NCBI RefSeq assembly: GCF_001544755.2
Contig: NZ_FCOF02000004.1
Coordinates: 235,788 to 299,787 of the forward strand
Direction of reading: 5' to 3'
Origin: Caballeronia catudaia
GTDB taxonomy: Bacteria > Pseudomonadota > Gammaproteobacteria > Burkholderiales > Burkholderiaceae
DNA: 64,000 nucleotides
Part shown: in pieces, positions 34,341-43,988 of the stretch
Numbering within the stretch: the first letter of the stretch is position 1
Layout of the letters: every line of letters begins with the position of its first letter
The notes under the pieces: model-generated
What the model saw: only the letters and a program-made list of their open reading frames with translations
What the model was told of the DNA's origin: nothing
The model's database searches: none
Position numbers and translations under genes: made by a program

Positions 34341-36575
34341 TCAATGCGGCACGCCGGGCGCCATGAGATCGAGCAGATCGTTCATGTTGAAGGGCTTTGC
34401 GAGGATCGGCACGCCGAGGTGCTTCGCGCGCTCTATTTCGTCCGCGTAGCCCGTCATCAGCACGAGCTTTTGCGAGGGCAGGCGCTTCGCGATCTGCTCG
34501 GCCAGATCGATGCCGTTCATGCGGCCGGGCATCTGCACGTCGGAGAGGACGAGATCGAAGCCGTAGCCCTCGCCCAATAGCGCGAACGCGGCATCCGCGC
34601 TCGCTTCGTGATGCACCGCGCAGCCGAATACCTGGAGCACCGCGGTCACGCCCGCCGCGACATCCGGGTTGTCTTCGACGAGCAATACCGACGTGCCGCG
34701 CAACGGCGCGTCTTCTTCATCGACGGATGCGGGCGCGGCCGATGGCGGTGCGATATCGGGCGGCGCACTGACTTCCGTCTGCACCGACACCGGCTCATGA
34801 TGCCGCGGCAAATAGAGCCGCACCGTCGTGCCCGAACCCGCCACGCTCGTGATGCGCGCCGTGCCGCCCGCCTGCTCGCACGCGGCCAGCACTTGCGCGA
34901 GCCCGAGGCCCGTGCCCGCGCCGCGCTGCTTGGTCGTGAAAAGCGGCTCGAACGCGCGCCGACGCACTTGCTCGGTCATGCCTTCGCCATTGTCCGTGAG
35001 CGACACGAGCACGTATTCGCCGTCGGGGATATCGATCTCCGCGCCGCGCACGCGCGCATTCTGGCAGCGGATCACGACGCGCCCGCCGTGCGGCATCGCA
35101 TCGCTCGCATTCACGGCGAGGTTCACCAGCGCGAGCTCCAGCTCGATCGGATCGGCCATCACCTTCCATAAATCGGGCGACAGCTCCAGCGTCACCGTGA
35201 TCGACGGATGCACCGATTTCTTCACGAGATCGATCACCTTTCTCAGCCAGTCGGCGGGATCGACGATTTCCTGCTTGAGCGGCTGCTTGCGCGCGACGCT
35301 CATCAGCCGCCGCGCGAGCGATCCGGCGCCGGCGGTCGCGCGCTCCACCGCGAGCACTTCGTTCTCGACGTCGTTGAAGTGCTTATGGCGCGCGAGGTCC
35401 ATGTTCGCGCCGACGACCATCAGCAAGTTGTTGAAGTCGTGCGCCACATTCGCGACGAGATTGCCGAGCGCGCCCATGCGCCGCAATTGCCGGCTCGATG
35501 CCTCGATGGACAGGCGCGTCGCGACTTCGGCCTGCCAGCGCTCCCACGCCGCCTGTTCCGCATCGAGCCGGCGAATCGAGAACCCGATCAACAGCCATAT
35601 GCCGATGCACGGCAACGCCGCGATCGCCGCGACGAACGCGAGATTCTTGCGCCAGCTCGCCTCGACGACCGAGGTCGCATAGCCCGTGGCGACATAGAGC
35701 GGAAAGTCGCCGACGCGCCTGAACGCGAGCAGGCGCTCGACATGATCGACGCTCGATAACATGCGCACGTTGCCGTACAGCTCGTTGTTGCGAAACGCGT
35801 TGGTGAACGGCGTATTCGTTGCGGGCTGCACGGCCGTGTCCGCGCTCGCCGGCAGGCGCGCGAGGATGTTGCCGTCGCGTCGATAGAGTCCGATCACGAC
35901 CGCGCGATCGCCTGCCGCGAGTTCGCGATAGAAGTCGGTGAAATAGTCGCGCTTCAGCGCAATCGACACGACGCCGAGAAATTTTCCGTCGTGGCCGATG
36001 CGGCCCATCGTCGTCGTGAACACGTCCGAGCGCGCGACCTTGCCGCGCAAGGGCAGCGAGAAGTACGTGACCGGCGCGACCGCGCGCGCGGAAGTGAAAT
36101 CGTCGCGCTCGGCGATCGATATGACGGGCGCCGGATACCAGCGGCTATTCGCGAGCAGATCGCCTTTTTCGCCGAACACCGAAATCGCGGCGATCTGCGC
36201 GAGCGTGCCGCTCATGTCGTCGAGCGTGCGATGCAGCCCTTCTCCGCGGCTTTTGACGGTCGCGTCGTCGCTATCGCCGAGCAGATCGACGATGCGTGTC
36301 TCAAGTTGCTGATTCAGATCGATGACCTTGAGCGCGTGCTCGTTCGCCACGCGCGTCAGACGCTCGGTCAGTTCGCGCGCGTCCGCGAAGCGGCGCTCAT
36401 GATCGTAGTAGCCGTAGATGCCGAGGCACGCGAGCGGAATCACGATCGACACGGCCAGCACGAGCAGCAGCAGCTTTCGCATCGACGCGAAATTGCGGGC
36501 GGGCAGCGGCAGATCGAATGTCGCGTTCTCTGTGGAGTCCAAGCGTTGCGTCTCCGAGGAAATCGACCGGTACAC
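34341..36575 (-). CDS. hybrid sensor histidine kinase with receiver domain
   Basis: A 744-residue membrane kinase. A transmembrane helix near residues 33-54 is followed by a periplasmic dCache-like sensor domain (about 60-300, with FYRELAAGDRAVVIGLYRRD) and a second helix near 308-331. Then come the phosphoacceptor His in NLVANVAHDFNNLLMVV, the ATPase domain (VNLAVNASDAMPHGG, LTDNGEGM, GTGLGLAQV) and a C-terminal receiver domain with the phosphorylated Asp in VLSDVQMPGRMNG. Signals and partners are not evident; no response regulator gene is adjacent. The start could instead be the ATG at 36482, just before the first helix. Confidence 0.9.
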   Translation of the reverse strand: MYRSISSETQRLDSTENATFDLPLPARNFASMRKLLLLVLAVSIVIPLACLGIYGYYDHERRFADARELTERLTRVANEHALKVIDLNQQLETRIVDLLGDSDDATVKSRGEGLHRTLDDMSGTLAQIAAISVFGEKGDLLANSRWYPAPVISIAERDDFTSARAVAPVTYFSLPLRGKVARSDVFTTTMGRIGHDGKFLGVVSIALKRDYFTDFYRELAAGDRAVVIGLYRRDGNILARLPASADTAVQPATNTPFTNAFRNNELYGNVRMLSSVDHVERLLAFRRVGDFPLYVATGYATSVVEASWRKNLAFVAAIAALPCIGIWLLIGFSIRRLDAEQAAWERWQAEVATRLSIEASSRQLRRMGALGNLVANVAHDFNNLLMVVGANMDLARHKHFNDVENEVLAVERATAGAGSLARRLMSVARKQPLKQEIVDPADWLRKVIDLVKKSVHPSITVTLELSPDLWKVMADPIELELALVNLAVNASDAMPHGGRVVIRCQNARVRGAEIDIPDGEYVLVSLTDNGEGMTEQVRRRAFEPLFTTKQRGAGTGLGLAQVLAACEQAGGTARITSVAGSGTTVRLYLPRHHEPVSVQTEVSAPPDIAPPSAAPASVDEEDAPLRGTSVLLVEDNPDVAAGVTAVLQVFGCAVHHEASADAAFALLGEGYGFDLVLSDVQMPGRMNGIDLAEQIAKRLPSQKLVLMTGYADEIERAKHLGVPILAKPFNMNDLLDLMAPGVPH

Positions 36576-36646
36576 GATGACCGGCGCGCCCGGCGTGCAG
36601 GACGAACGAGGACAGCGCCGATCGCGCCCGGCTCTCTTACGATGTA

Positions 36647-37504
36647 TTAGCGAAGGGCGTGCCTGCGCCAGTCGTCATAGGGCGTGATCGGCAGCACGCG
36701 CTTGTGATGCGTCGCATCGTAGAAGCGATAAACGGTCGTGTAGACCTCGTCGGAAACGTGCTTGCCTTCGAGGAAATCGTCGATGTCCTCGTAGCTGATG
36801 CCGTAGCTGTCTTCGTCGGGCTTCATCGGCGTGAGCGTTTCGAGATCGGCGGTCGGCACCTTTTTAAAAATCTCGACGCTTGCGCCGAGCGCCTCGGCGA
36901 GCGCGCGCACGCGGCGCTTGTTGAGGCCGCAGAGCGGCAGCACGTCCGCGCCGCCATCGCCGAACTTGGTGTAGAAGCCCATCAGCGATTCGGCCGCATG
37001 ATCCGTGCCGATCACCACGCCCGCGTGCGCCGCGGCCACCGCGTATTGCGCGATCATCCGCTGGCGCGCCTTGATGTTGCCAAGCACGAAGTCTTCGTGA
37101 CGCTCGTCGCGAAAGAGCAGCTCGCCCGCCTTCAGCGACTCGCCCATCGCGTCGGCGGCGGGCTTCACATTGACGGTGATCGTTTCATCGGGCTTGATGA
37201 ATTCGAGCGCGCGCTGCGCATCGGCTTCGTCGCGCTGCTCGCCATACGGCAGACGCATCGCGATGAAACGTGCATCGACGTTACGCGCGCGCAGACGTTC
37301 GACCGCGAGTTGCGCGAGACGCCCCGCCGTCGACGAATCCACGCCGCCGCTGATGCCGAGCACATAGGTCTTGAGCTTCTGCGCTTCGAGATAGTCGGCA
37401 AGGAACGCGATGCGGCGCTCGCGTTCCGCTTCGAGATCGAAAACAGCGGGAACCTTGAGTTCTTCGATGATGCCAGGCTGGCGGGAGGCGTGATCGTTCG
37501 ACAT
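36647..37504 (-). CDS. nadE: NH3-dependent NAD(+) synthetase
   Basis: A 285-residue enzyme making NAD from deamido-NAD, ATP and ammonia. It carries the PP-loop GISGGVDSSTAGRLAQLAVE and the family stretches GNIKARQRMIAQY, GTDHAAESLMGFYTKFGDGG and LNKRRVRALAEALG. It is the short form without a glutaminase domain, so it depends on free ammonia. The next gene to the right is an ammonium transporter in the same orientation, which fits. Confidence 0.93.
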   Translation of the reverse strand: MSNDHASRQPGIIEELKVPAVFDLEAERERRIAFLADYLEAQKLKTYVLGISGGVDSSTAGRLAQLAVERLRARNVDARFIAMRLPYGEQRDEADAQRALEFIKPDETITVNVKPAADAMGESLKAGELLFRDERHEDFVLGNIKARQRMIAQYAVAAAHAGVVIGTDHAAESLMGFYTKFGDGGADVLPLCGLNKRRVRALAEALGASVEIFKKVPTADLETLTPMKPDEDSYGISYEDIDDFLEGKHVSDEVYTTVYRFYDATHHKRVLPITPYDDWRRHALR

Positions 37505-37581
37505 TATGTGTGCTCGCTTCGATGATGAACTTCGCTACGTTACAGCAAAGTCCGAGCCGCCTCATCGCGCGAGCGTCGGGA

Positions 37582-38784
37582 TCAGCCTGCCATCTCGCGA
37601 TCCGGCGTCGACGAGATGCGATGAATCGCGAGATCGGCGCCATTGAACTCTTCCTCGCGATCGAGCCGCAGACCGACCGTGAGCTTGATCGCGCCATATA
37701 CCGCGGCGCTGCCCGCGAGCGCGAGCGCCACCGCGCCCACGGTGCCGATGACCTGCGACCATATCGACACGCCGCCGATGCCGCCGAAAGCCTTCTGCCC
37801 GAAGATGCCCGCCGCGATGCCGCCCCACGCGCCGCACATGCCGTGCAGCGGCCACACGCCGAGCACGTCGTCGATGCGCCAGCGGTTCTGCACGCACGTG
37901 AACATCTGCACGAAAAGCACGCCCGCGACCGCGCCGGCGATCAGCGCGCCGAGCGGATGCATCAGGTCCGAGCCCGCGCATACCGCGACGAGTCCCGCGA
38001 GCGGCCCGTTATACGTGAAGCCCGGATCGTTGCGGCCCGCGAACCAGGCGGCGAGCGTGCCGCCGACCATCGCCATCAGCGAATTGACGGCGACGAGGCC
38101 ACTGATCTTGTCGACGGTCTGCGCGCTCATCACGTTGAAGCCGAACCAGCCGACCGCGAGCACCCATGCGCCCAGCGCGAGAAACGGAATGCTAGACGGC
38201 GGATGCGCGGCGATGCGTCCGTCCTTGTGATAGCGCCCGTGACGCGGCCCGAGCAGCAGCACGGCGGGCAGCGCGACCCAGCCGCCGAACGCATGCACGA
38301 CGACCGAGCCCGCGAAATCATGGAACGGCGCGCCGAAAACGTGCGTGAGCCAGCCCTGGATGCCGAAGCGATCATTCCACGCGACGCCTTCGAGCAACGG
38401 ATAGATGAAGCCGACGATCACGCAGGTCGCGAACAATTGCGGATTGAACTTCGAGCGCTCCGCGATGCCGCCCGACACGATCGCCGGAATCGCGGCGGCG
38501 AACGTCAGCAGAAAGAAGAAGCGCACGAGCGCATAGCCATTGTGCTCGGCGAGGATATCGGCGCTGTGCATGAACTGCACGCCATACGCGATGTTGTAGC
38601 CGATGAAGAAATACGCGAGCGTCGAGACCGCGAAATCCACGAGGATCTTCATGAGCGCGTTCACCTGATTCTCGCGGCGCACCGTGCCGAGTTCGAGGAA
38701 GGCGAAGCCCGCGTGCATTGCGAGCACCATCGCGGCGCCAAGCAGCAGAAAGAGAGTGTCGGTTCCGGACTGGAGTGCCTGCAT
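37582..38784 (-). CDS. ammonium transporter, AmtB family
   Basis: A 400-residue membrane protein with about eleven helices and the Amt signature: GAAMVLAMHAGFAFLELGTV, DFAGSVVVHAFGGWVALPAV, NSLMAMVGGTLAAWFAG and GALIAGAVAGVLF. It conducts ammonia or ammonium across the inner membrane. No glnK gene is next to it. The ATG at 38784 places the first helix at the N-terminus; upstream reading adds a non-membrane region of about 120 residues that is not part of the family. It lies 77 bp upstream of nadE in the same direction. Confidence 0.9.
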   Translation of the reverse strand: MQALQSGTDTLFLLLGAAMVLAMHAGFAFLELGTVRRENQVNALMKILVDFAVSTLAYFFIGYNIAYGVQFMHSADILAEHNGYALVRFFFLLTFAAAIPAIVSGGIAERSKFNPQLFATCVIVGFIYPLLEGVAWNDRFGIQGWLTHVFGAPFHDFAGSVVVHAFGGWVALPAVLLLGPRHGRYHKDGRIAAHPPSSIPFLALGAWVLAVGWFGFNVMSAQTVDKISGLVAVNSLMAMVGGTLAAWFAGRNDPGFTYNGPLAGLVAVCAGSDLMHPLGALIAGAVAGVLFVQMFTCVQNRWRIDDVLGVWPLHGMCGAWGGIAAGIFGQKAFGGIGGVSIWSQVIGTVGAVALALAGSAAVYGAIKLTVGLRLDREEEFNGADLAIHRISSTPDREMAG

Positions 38785-39393
38785 GATCGAGCGGTCGTTG
38801 GGAAAAGGCCGCCTTATTTGCAAGTTCCGGGCCAAGTTGGCGCATTCGGCATCGGAACAGCGCGGGCTTTGTGCATGGCGGTTGAGGTTGGTGCAATGCC
38901 GATTATCGGCGTCCGATGCAATGCGCTCGATGTTGGTGCGTTGCCCCGTCAGGTCGCATCGCATGCACCGCTCGCGAGCGAAAGATTTCACTATGAAAGC
39001 CAAGGGTTGCTTATCTCGGCCACATCGACTACGGGAACGTGTGTTCGCACTCGAGCACTCACCTAAGGCCACCGACCACGAGGTGGCTCCAACCTGTGAA
39101 TCGCGTCGGTTGCGGTCTGAGATCAGACCTGAGACCTGGGCAAGCATGGCCAATCCCGAGAATCAACGATCGCCGTCGCTGAAATGACGGGCGCACTTCC
39201 CATTCTGGACCTCGCGATCGGGCCGGCGCGAGAATCCAAACTGGGCGCTCCGGCAACCGGGACATGAAGGACTCCGCCGCATGGCTGTTTCCCATCACAG
39301 CAACCTGCTCGCTGCCGGCCTTCGCGACTTGCGCGGCGGTCTTGTGATGTCTTATGGAACCGAGCCGGGACGTGATTGACGGCCAAAGGCAGA
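38785..39393. other. 609-bp region with no supportable gene
   Basis: Between the ammonium transporter and the AT-rich gene pair there is no frame with convincing protein character. The only structure noted is a short dyad, GGTCTGA-GA-TCAGACC, at 39114-39129. It could be degraded insertion or recombination DNA at the edge of the type VI secretion cargo, judging from its position, but nothing in it proves that. Confidence 0.5.
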
Positions 39394-39957
39394 TCAATCG
39401 TCACCCTTAGCGATCTCCGAGAACGATTTTTTTAGATTTGAAATGAGAAATTCGCTTTCCGATGCCGTTTTTAATTTTGGTGTTTCCGGCTCTTGCGACA
39501 TTGTCCTCTTGATTTCTTCCCCGATAGGAACTAATTTTATTCCGCCCACCATCTCATCACATCTTTTAGTTTGATTAGAGAAAAATACGTCGGGACCGAT
39601 CCCACACAGCAACAACGTATTGCGAGCCAAGCTCGCGTCATTCACCATCCTCGGCACATTATCGTACTCATAGTGAGTGAACAACGCATTATTGTAGCTA
39701 ACATAAATTGCAAATCTGTCTACGTTTTTATTATTGACTGAATATGAAGCCCCGTTCAGAAAAATTGTGTTTAATGAAGACCTTGAGCCATATCTGAACA
39801 TATATACGTTAATATGCACCTTACTAAGCACCTCCTTGCCCCCTGTAACGACAAACGACGGCTCTGAATAGACAAAATTTTTCCACAATAAAAACAGAGT
39901 CGCAACAACGAGTAGCAACACCCCTATCAGGGCTCTACCTTTAGTTTCGATGGTCAT
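39394..39957 (-). CDS. AT-rich hypothetical membrane-anchored protein, candidate immunity protein
   Basis: A 187-residue protein with one N-terminal membrane helix (RALIGVLLLVVATLFLLW) and a remaining domain predicted outside the cytoplasm, containing VHINVYMFRYGSRSSLNTIF. It is clearly lower in GC than its neighbours and uses many rare codons. It overlaps the end of the upstream gene by 17 bp, so it is co-translated. The order vgrG, unknown, unknown with a membrane-anchored last product is typical of effector-immunity pairs in type VI secretion; the immunity role is inferred only. Confidence 0.6.
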   Translation of the reverse strand: MTIETKGRALIGVLLLVVATLFLLWKNFVYSEPSFVVTGGKEVLSKVHINVYMFRYGSRSSLNTIFLNGASYSVNNKNVDRFAIYVSYNNALFTHYEYDNVPRMVNDASLARNTLLLCGIGPDVFFSNQTKRCDEMVGGIKLVPIGEEIKRTMSQEPETPKLKTASESEFLISNLKKSFSEIAKGDD

Positions 39958-40834
39958 TGAAATATCCCTGATGGGTAGATCGAATTTTTACTCCATTTAT
40001 GTAACAGTGCATGGGTTTTGCGGGGTCGAAGTGTTCTTCGATATACTTTTGATCAGTTCGATGATTCGTGATATATCCGCCGATATCTGTTGCCTTCCAA
40101 CCGCCTCCCATTCCCGCTGCTATCTGATAAGTTTCCCCCGCCCACCAGCCAGTGCGCATATCTCTCGCTGCCGAAGTAATCCGATAGTCAGGTAGAAATG
40201 ATGGAACGGATTTGGTTGACTGCCCCCATACTTCGACGTTTTCGAAATTCTTTTTCGTTGAAAGCGTTTTGGCGAAATTTTTATAGTTCGTGGAATTAAT
40301 ATGATCCACAGGAGGAGCTTCGAGGGCCGAGTCGCAACCATATATAATGAATCTGGGACAATCCGAACTCCAATTGAAATCGATCGACTCCCAGCCTTCC
40401 AGTTTCATCTGGCCAAATTCGCCAGGAGTGTCGAAAGAAAATCTGGCAGGATTGACACTTCCGAGAGGCCCGTCTCCTCCGGAGTGAGAATGGCAGCTTA
40501 TTTCTTTGACACGGACTTTAGACTTTCCACCAAATTTTTCGATATATCGAGGGATAATATCGATTATCTCTGAGACATCCTCGATATCCGGACAGTGAAT
40601 CTCATGCGCCCGCTCCTTATACCAACTACTATTTTTTATGTTGTGCATTCTGGTTTTCGCTGCCTCGCTATACAGGTATCCACCAAACTTACCCTTCACC
40701 CAAAAAAGCAGAAAGAGAAGTTTCACTGACGGCACTTTTACTTCTTTTCGAGCAATATTCGAAACGGAAGAGGTAGTTGAGCTACCACAAACCATCCACC
40801 GTGCGTCCGGTTCACTATTTATGACTTTACTCAT
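39941..40834 (-). CDS. AT-rich hypothetical protein downstream of vgrG, candidate type VI effector
   Basis: A 297-residue protein of no family I can name. Residues 38-46 (VKLLFLLFW) are hydrophobic. Two stretches stand out: CHSHSGGDGP (114-123) and FIIYGCDSA (162-170), giving a His117/Cys167 arrangement at the ends of likely beta strands, which recalls caspase-fold (clan CD, CHAT-like) peptidases. This is pattern reading and needs structure support. The start is ATG 40834 with AGGT before it; a TTG lies one codon upstream. It is AT-rich, follows vgrG by 72 bp, and overlaps the next gene, all as expected of a horizontally moving type VI cargo gene. Confidence 0.6.
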   Translation of the reverse strand: MSKVINSEPDARWMVCGSSTTSSVSNIARKEVKVPSVKLLFLLFWVKGKFGGYLYSEAAKTRMHNIKNSSWYKERAHEIHCPDIEDVSEIIDIIPRYIEKFGGKSKVRVKEISCHSHSGGDGPLGSVNPARFSFDTPGEFGQMKLEGWESIDFNWSSDCPRFIIYGCDSALEAPPVDHINSTNYKNFAKTLSTKKNFENVEVWGQSTKSVPSFLPDYRITSAARDMRTGWWAGETYQIAAGMGGGWKATDIGGYITNHRTDQKYIEEHFDPAKPMHCYINGVKIRSTHQGYFNDHRN

Positions 40835-40906
40835 CAATTACCTGTTTGTCTTTTATTGAATTTTTTGTTAACAGCCAGCTACTACTAAAACATAATATAG
40901 ATTCAA

Positions 40907-42952
40907 TTAGTCGGCCGCGACCTCAGTTATCAGTCTTTCGCTATGTGCGGTCGTCACCAGATGAGTGTGCCCAGAACCGTCGGTCACTCCCTCCTCATAA
41001 CTTCCGTCTTGCCGCTTGATTCGGTATTTGCGGCCAACCAAGATGTCACCGGTATGCTCGTCCTTAAGAACAAAGGATTCGTCAAATAGTCCGCCGCCCG
41101 GCATCACTGGAAAAACAGTGTTTCGCGAGTCCTTTCCTTTCTTTTGAACGGTTATGGTCTTCAGGAAAAGGTCAAGTGGTCCACCGAGCGTGATATCGCC
41201 GTCTTTCAGTTGGATGAAGGCTCCGCCGCATTCGATAACAAGTTCCTTCGCCGCTGCAACGGTCACCTTTCCGTTCACGCTTGTTATCGTCAGGTCCTTG
41301 TCCGCCACCAGCGACATCGCATCGCTCTGCGCCTGAATCTCCACTGGTCCCTTGGCCGCAAACAGTTTTAATCCGAGCTTCTGCGCGAATATCGATACCA
41401 TCTCGCCCGCAGCGACCGTAAAACGCTCCATCACGCTGATGTCGGCGTTCTTGCCCGCTACCGCGGAAATGGTTTCCTTGGCAGCCATCTGCACGCCGCG
41501 TCCTGAAGCGAGTCCGATCGACGCCGGCGCACTGACGAGCAATCCTGCGTCTTTCAGTCCGTCGAGTTGCTGATTGACCGCTTGCTGCGCATCCGTGTCT
41601 GCAGGCTCGGCCTTGGCCTTCCGAGCGGCTTCGGCCAACGCCTTCGCAAGCTCAAGCGCCTGCTCGAGTTGCGCGATCGTCTGCTGCATGTCGAGTTGCT
41701 TGCCCGATGCCTCCGGTTGATCGTACGCAGTAACATAAACGCCCTTTCCACCGCGAAGCGCTCCATGCCCCGACGTCCGGAGTTCATACCCTTCACCCCG
41801 CTTCTCTAGCTTGTTATCAACGAGATAACCCAGGTTGAGCTGCGACTTACCCGAGTGCTCAGTACTGAGCTTGATGCCCTCCTGCCCCGCCCAATCTTCA
41901 AAGCGAAGCTTGTTATTGCTTTGCGTCCGAATCGTTCCGCGCGAAATCCACCGCCGGTCGCTCGTGACCAGGTCAACCGCCTGACTGTGATGGTGAAAGC
42001 CCATAATCTCTGGCTTATCCGGATCGCCGTCACGGAAAGAAATGATGGCTTCCGCGTTATCCAGCGCCGGGAAGTGCAAGCCCGTCTGGAACGCACCCGC
42101 GAACGGTTTGCTCAGACGAAGCGCCACACTCTCGCCACCCCTTGGCCAATCATCGAAGTCGAAATCGAAGCGGACGGTGTAATAGCCCGCCGCATTCAAG
42201 AACGCATATTTATATCTGTCTGGCGACGTGACCCGTGCACTGAGTGTGCCGGCGACCTTCGGCCAAGAATTCGTTTCGAGTCGAAGACGGAAGCGCCGGT
42301 CAGCCGGAATGGCCTTGAATGAATTGCTATAGGCCTGATCGCGCGCGCCCGTGTGCGTGACCTCGACCACAAGCAACCCGTCGGGCGCATCGTGAAGTTC
42401 TTCATCCGCATGGAACACGCGCCCCGTCTGCAACTCGGACTCGGTGCTCCTGCCATCGATCACCACCTGCCAGGCGATCGCTTCTTCGTGACGCAGTTGC
42501 GCTTCGAGCCTGGCTCCCGCGAAATCTCCATGCCCCGTTCCGAAAACATACGGCGTGCCATACGTGGTCGGATCATCCGGCGCAACATTGACCTCATCGC
42601 GAAAGCGCTCGTAGGACTTTTCAGGGTTGTACTCCGCGACCACGAACGACTTGGGCACAGTCGTGGCGTGAATCGATAGTTCGGACACCGATTCGCGGGC
42701 AACCTCGAGGCCCGATGCTTGACGATAGGGCACGACAAGCTTTGGATCATAGACGTAGTGATCTACGTCATCCCCAAGGACGATCTGGTCACCATATTCC
42801 GTTTCCTGGATATACAGATAGATGCCAGCCTTTTGGGCCAGCATCTGAATATAGTCCAGGTCAGTCTGACCGTATTGAAAGCGGAAAAGATGTTGAGGAT
42901 GCGAGCCACGGAGCCGGACGCTAATCAACATTTGCGTTTTTTCAATATTCAA
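40907..42952 (-). CDS. vgrG: type VI secretion tip protein VgrG, N-terminally truncated
   Basis: A 681-residue VgrG-like protein, spike of the type VI secretion machine. It opens at a TTG and goes directly into FRFQYGQTDLDYIQMLAQKA, which in full-length VgrG lies well over 100 residues in, so the first part of the gp27-like base is missing. The gp44-like part, the OB fold, a helical linker (LEQALELAKALAEAARKAKA) and the gp5-like beta-helix region are present, then a C-terminal extension after GPLDLFLKTITVQKKG that ends LVTTAHSERLITEVAAD. The DNA upstream of the TTG does not show the missing part in any frame. It may be non-functional in a spike or act as a carrier for recombination. Other type VI genes are absent from the window. 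Confidence 0.75.
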   Translation of the reverse strand: MNIEKTQMLISVRLRGSHPQHLFRFQYGQTDLDYIQMLAQKAGIYLYIQETEYGDQIVLGDDVDHYVYDPKLVVPYRQASGLEVARESVSELSIHATTVPKSFVVAEYNPEKSYERFRDEVNVAPDDPTTYGTPYVFGTGHGDFAGARLEAQLRHEEAIAWQVVIDGRSTESELQTGRVFHADEELHDAPDGLLVVEVTHTGARDQAYSNSFKAIPADRRFRLRLETNSWPKVAGTLSARVTSPDRYKYAFLNAAGYYTVRFDFDFDDWPRGGESVALRLSKPFAGAFQTGLHFPALDNAEAIISFRDGDPDKPEIMGFHHHSQAVDLVTSDRRWISRGTIRTQSNNKLRFEDWAGQEGIKLSTEHSGKSQLNLGYLVDNKLEKRGEGYELRTSGHGALRGGKGVYVTAYDQPEASGKQLDMQQTIAQLEQALELAKALAEAARKAKAEPADTDAQQAVNQQLDGLKDAGLLVSAPASIGLASGRGVQMAAKETISAVAGKNADISVMERFTVAAGEMVSIFAQKLGLKLFAAKGPVEIQAQSDAMSLVADKDLTITSVNGKVTVAAAKELVIECGGAFIQLKDGDITLGGPLDLFLKTITVQKKGKDSRNTVFPVMPGGGLFDESFVLKDEHTGDILVGRKYRIKRQDGSYEEGVTDGSGHTHLVTTAHSERLITEVAAD

Positions 42953-43178
42953 GCTGTTTCATCCTTTCCAGCGTCTAATCACGCCGATAAACAATGCTCC
43001 GGGCACATGTACGAAATAAGCGGTCGTGTGTGAACCTCCGTCCAGAATTCGACGGTACCGCCCAGACCTGCGACCTCGCCAAGCGTTACGTATGCCTATC
43101 GCAAGGCTCCGCCGCGGTACACGCGCGCGTCCGGCGGCGAGTATCCTGATGTGTGATACGTGTGGAACGGAGCCGTCG

Positions 43179-43988
43179 ATGTCGCCTCGCATCGCATATC
43201 TTGGCGAGCACGTGCGGATGGAAACGGTCGCGCGCGATTCGCGCGTCGTCACGGTCGTGCTCGACCGGCCCGCGCGCCGCAACGCGGTCGATCGCGGCAT
43301 CGCCGATGCTTTGCGCGAAGCGTTCGAGCGCTTCGATGCGGACGATGCCTTGTCGATCGCCGTGCTGTGGGGCGCGGGCGGCACGTTCTGCGCGGGCGCG
43401 GATCTCGGCGCCTTGAACGACGACGCACGACGCAACGAAATCCACGCCGATGGCAGCGGCCCCGGCCCGATGGGTCCGACGCGCTTCGCATTGAACAAGC
43501 CTGTGATCGCCGCCATCGCCGGTCATGCGGTCGCGGGCGGTCTGGAACTCGCGGCGTGGTGCGATCTGCGCATCGTCGAGGAGAACGCGGTGCTCGGCGT
43601 GTTCTGCAGACGCGTCGGCGTGCCGCTCATTGATGGCGGCACGATACGGCTGCCGCGGCTCGTCGGCATGTCGCGTGCGCTGGATCTGATCCTCACCGGG
43701 CGCGCCGTCAATGCACACGAAGCGCTCGCCATCGGCCTCGCCAATCGCATCGCGCCGCAAGGCGAAGCGCGCAACGTGGCCGAGGCGCTCGCGTGCGAAC
43801 TGGCCGCATTGCCGCAAAGCGCGCTGCGCGCGGACTTGCGCTCGGTCCACGAGAACGCGTTCGACGGCGATCTGGCGCGCGCATTGCAACGCGAAGGCGC
43901 GAACGGCTATTCCGCGGTATTCGACGAAGGTCTCGATGGCGCGACCCAGTTCGTCTCGCGCGCGCCGGGCAAAGGACGGGCGACATGA
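43179..43988 (+). CDS. enoyl-CoA hydratase/isomerase (crotonase) family protein
   Basis: A 269-residue crotonase: oxyanion-hole regions LWGAGGTFCAGADLGALN and AIAGHAVAGGLELAAWCDLR, then VGVPLIDGGTIRLPRLVG. It acts on an unknown acyl-CoA ester. GGAG lies 6 bases before the ATG at 43179, which is chosen over an earlier in-frame ATG. It overlaps the next gene by ATGA. The 226 bp to its left up to vgrG contain no gene. Confidence 0.88.
   Translation: MSPRIAYLGEHVRMETVARDSRVVTVVLDRPARRNAVDRGIADALREAFERFDADDALSIAVLWGAGGTFCAGADLGALNDDARRNEIHADGSGPGPMGPTRFALNKPVIAAIAGHAVAGGLELAAWCDLRIVEENAVLGVFCRRVGVPLIDGGTIRLPRLVGMSRALDLILTGRAVNAHEALAIGLANRIAPQGEARNVAEALACELAALPQSALRADLRSVHENAFDGDLARALQREGANGYSAVFDEGLDGATQFVSRAPGKGRAT

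Noticed and set aside
39059..39397. 112-codon minus-strand frame before the AT-rich genes
   Set aside because: Arg/Pro-rich composition, no start signal and no family resemblance; likely chance or decayed DNA.
42959..43516. Minus-strand frame upstream of vgrG as the missing VgrG N-terminus
   Set aside because: Its translation near the end does not resemble VgrG and most of it is the shadow of the crotonase gene.
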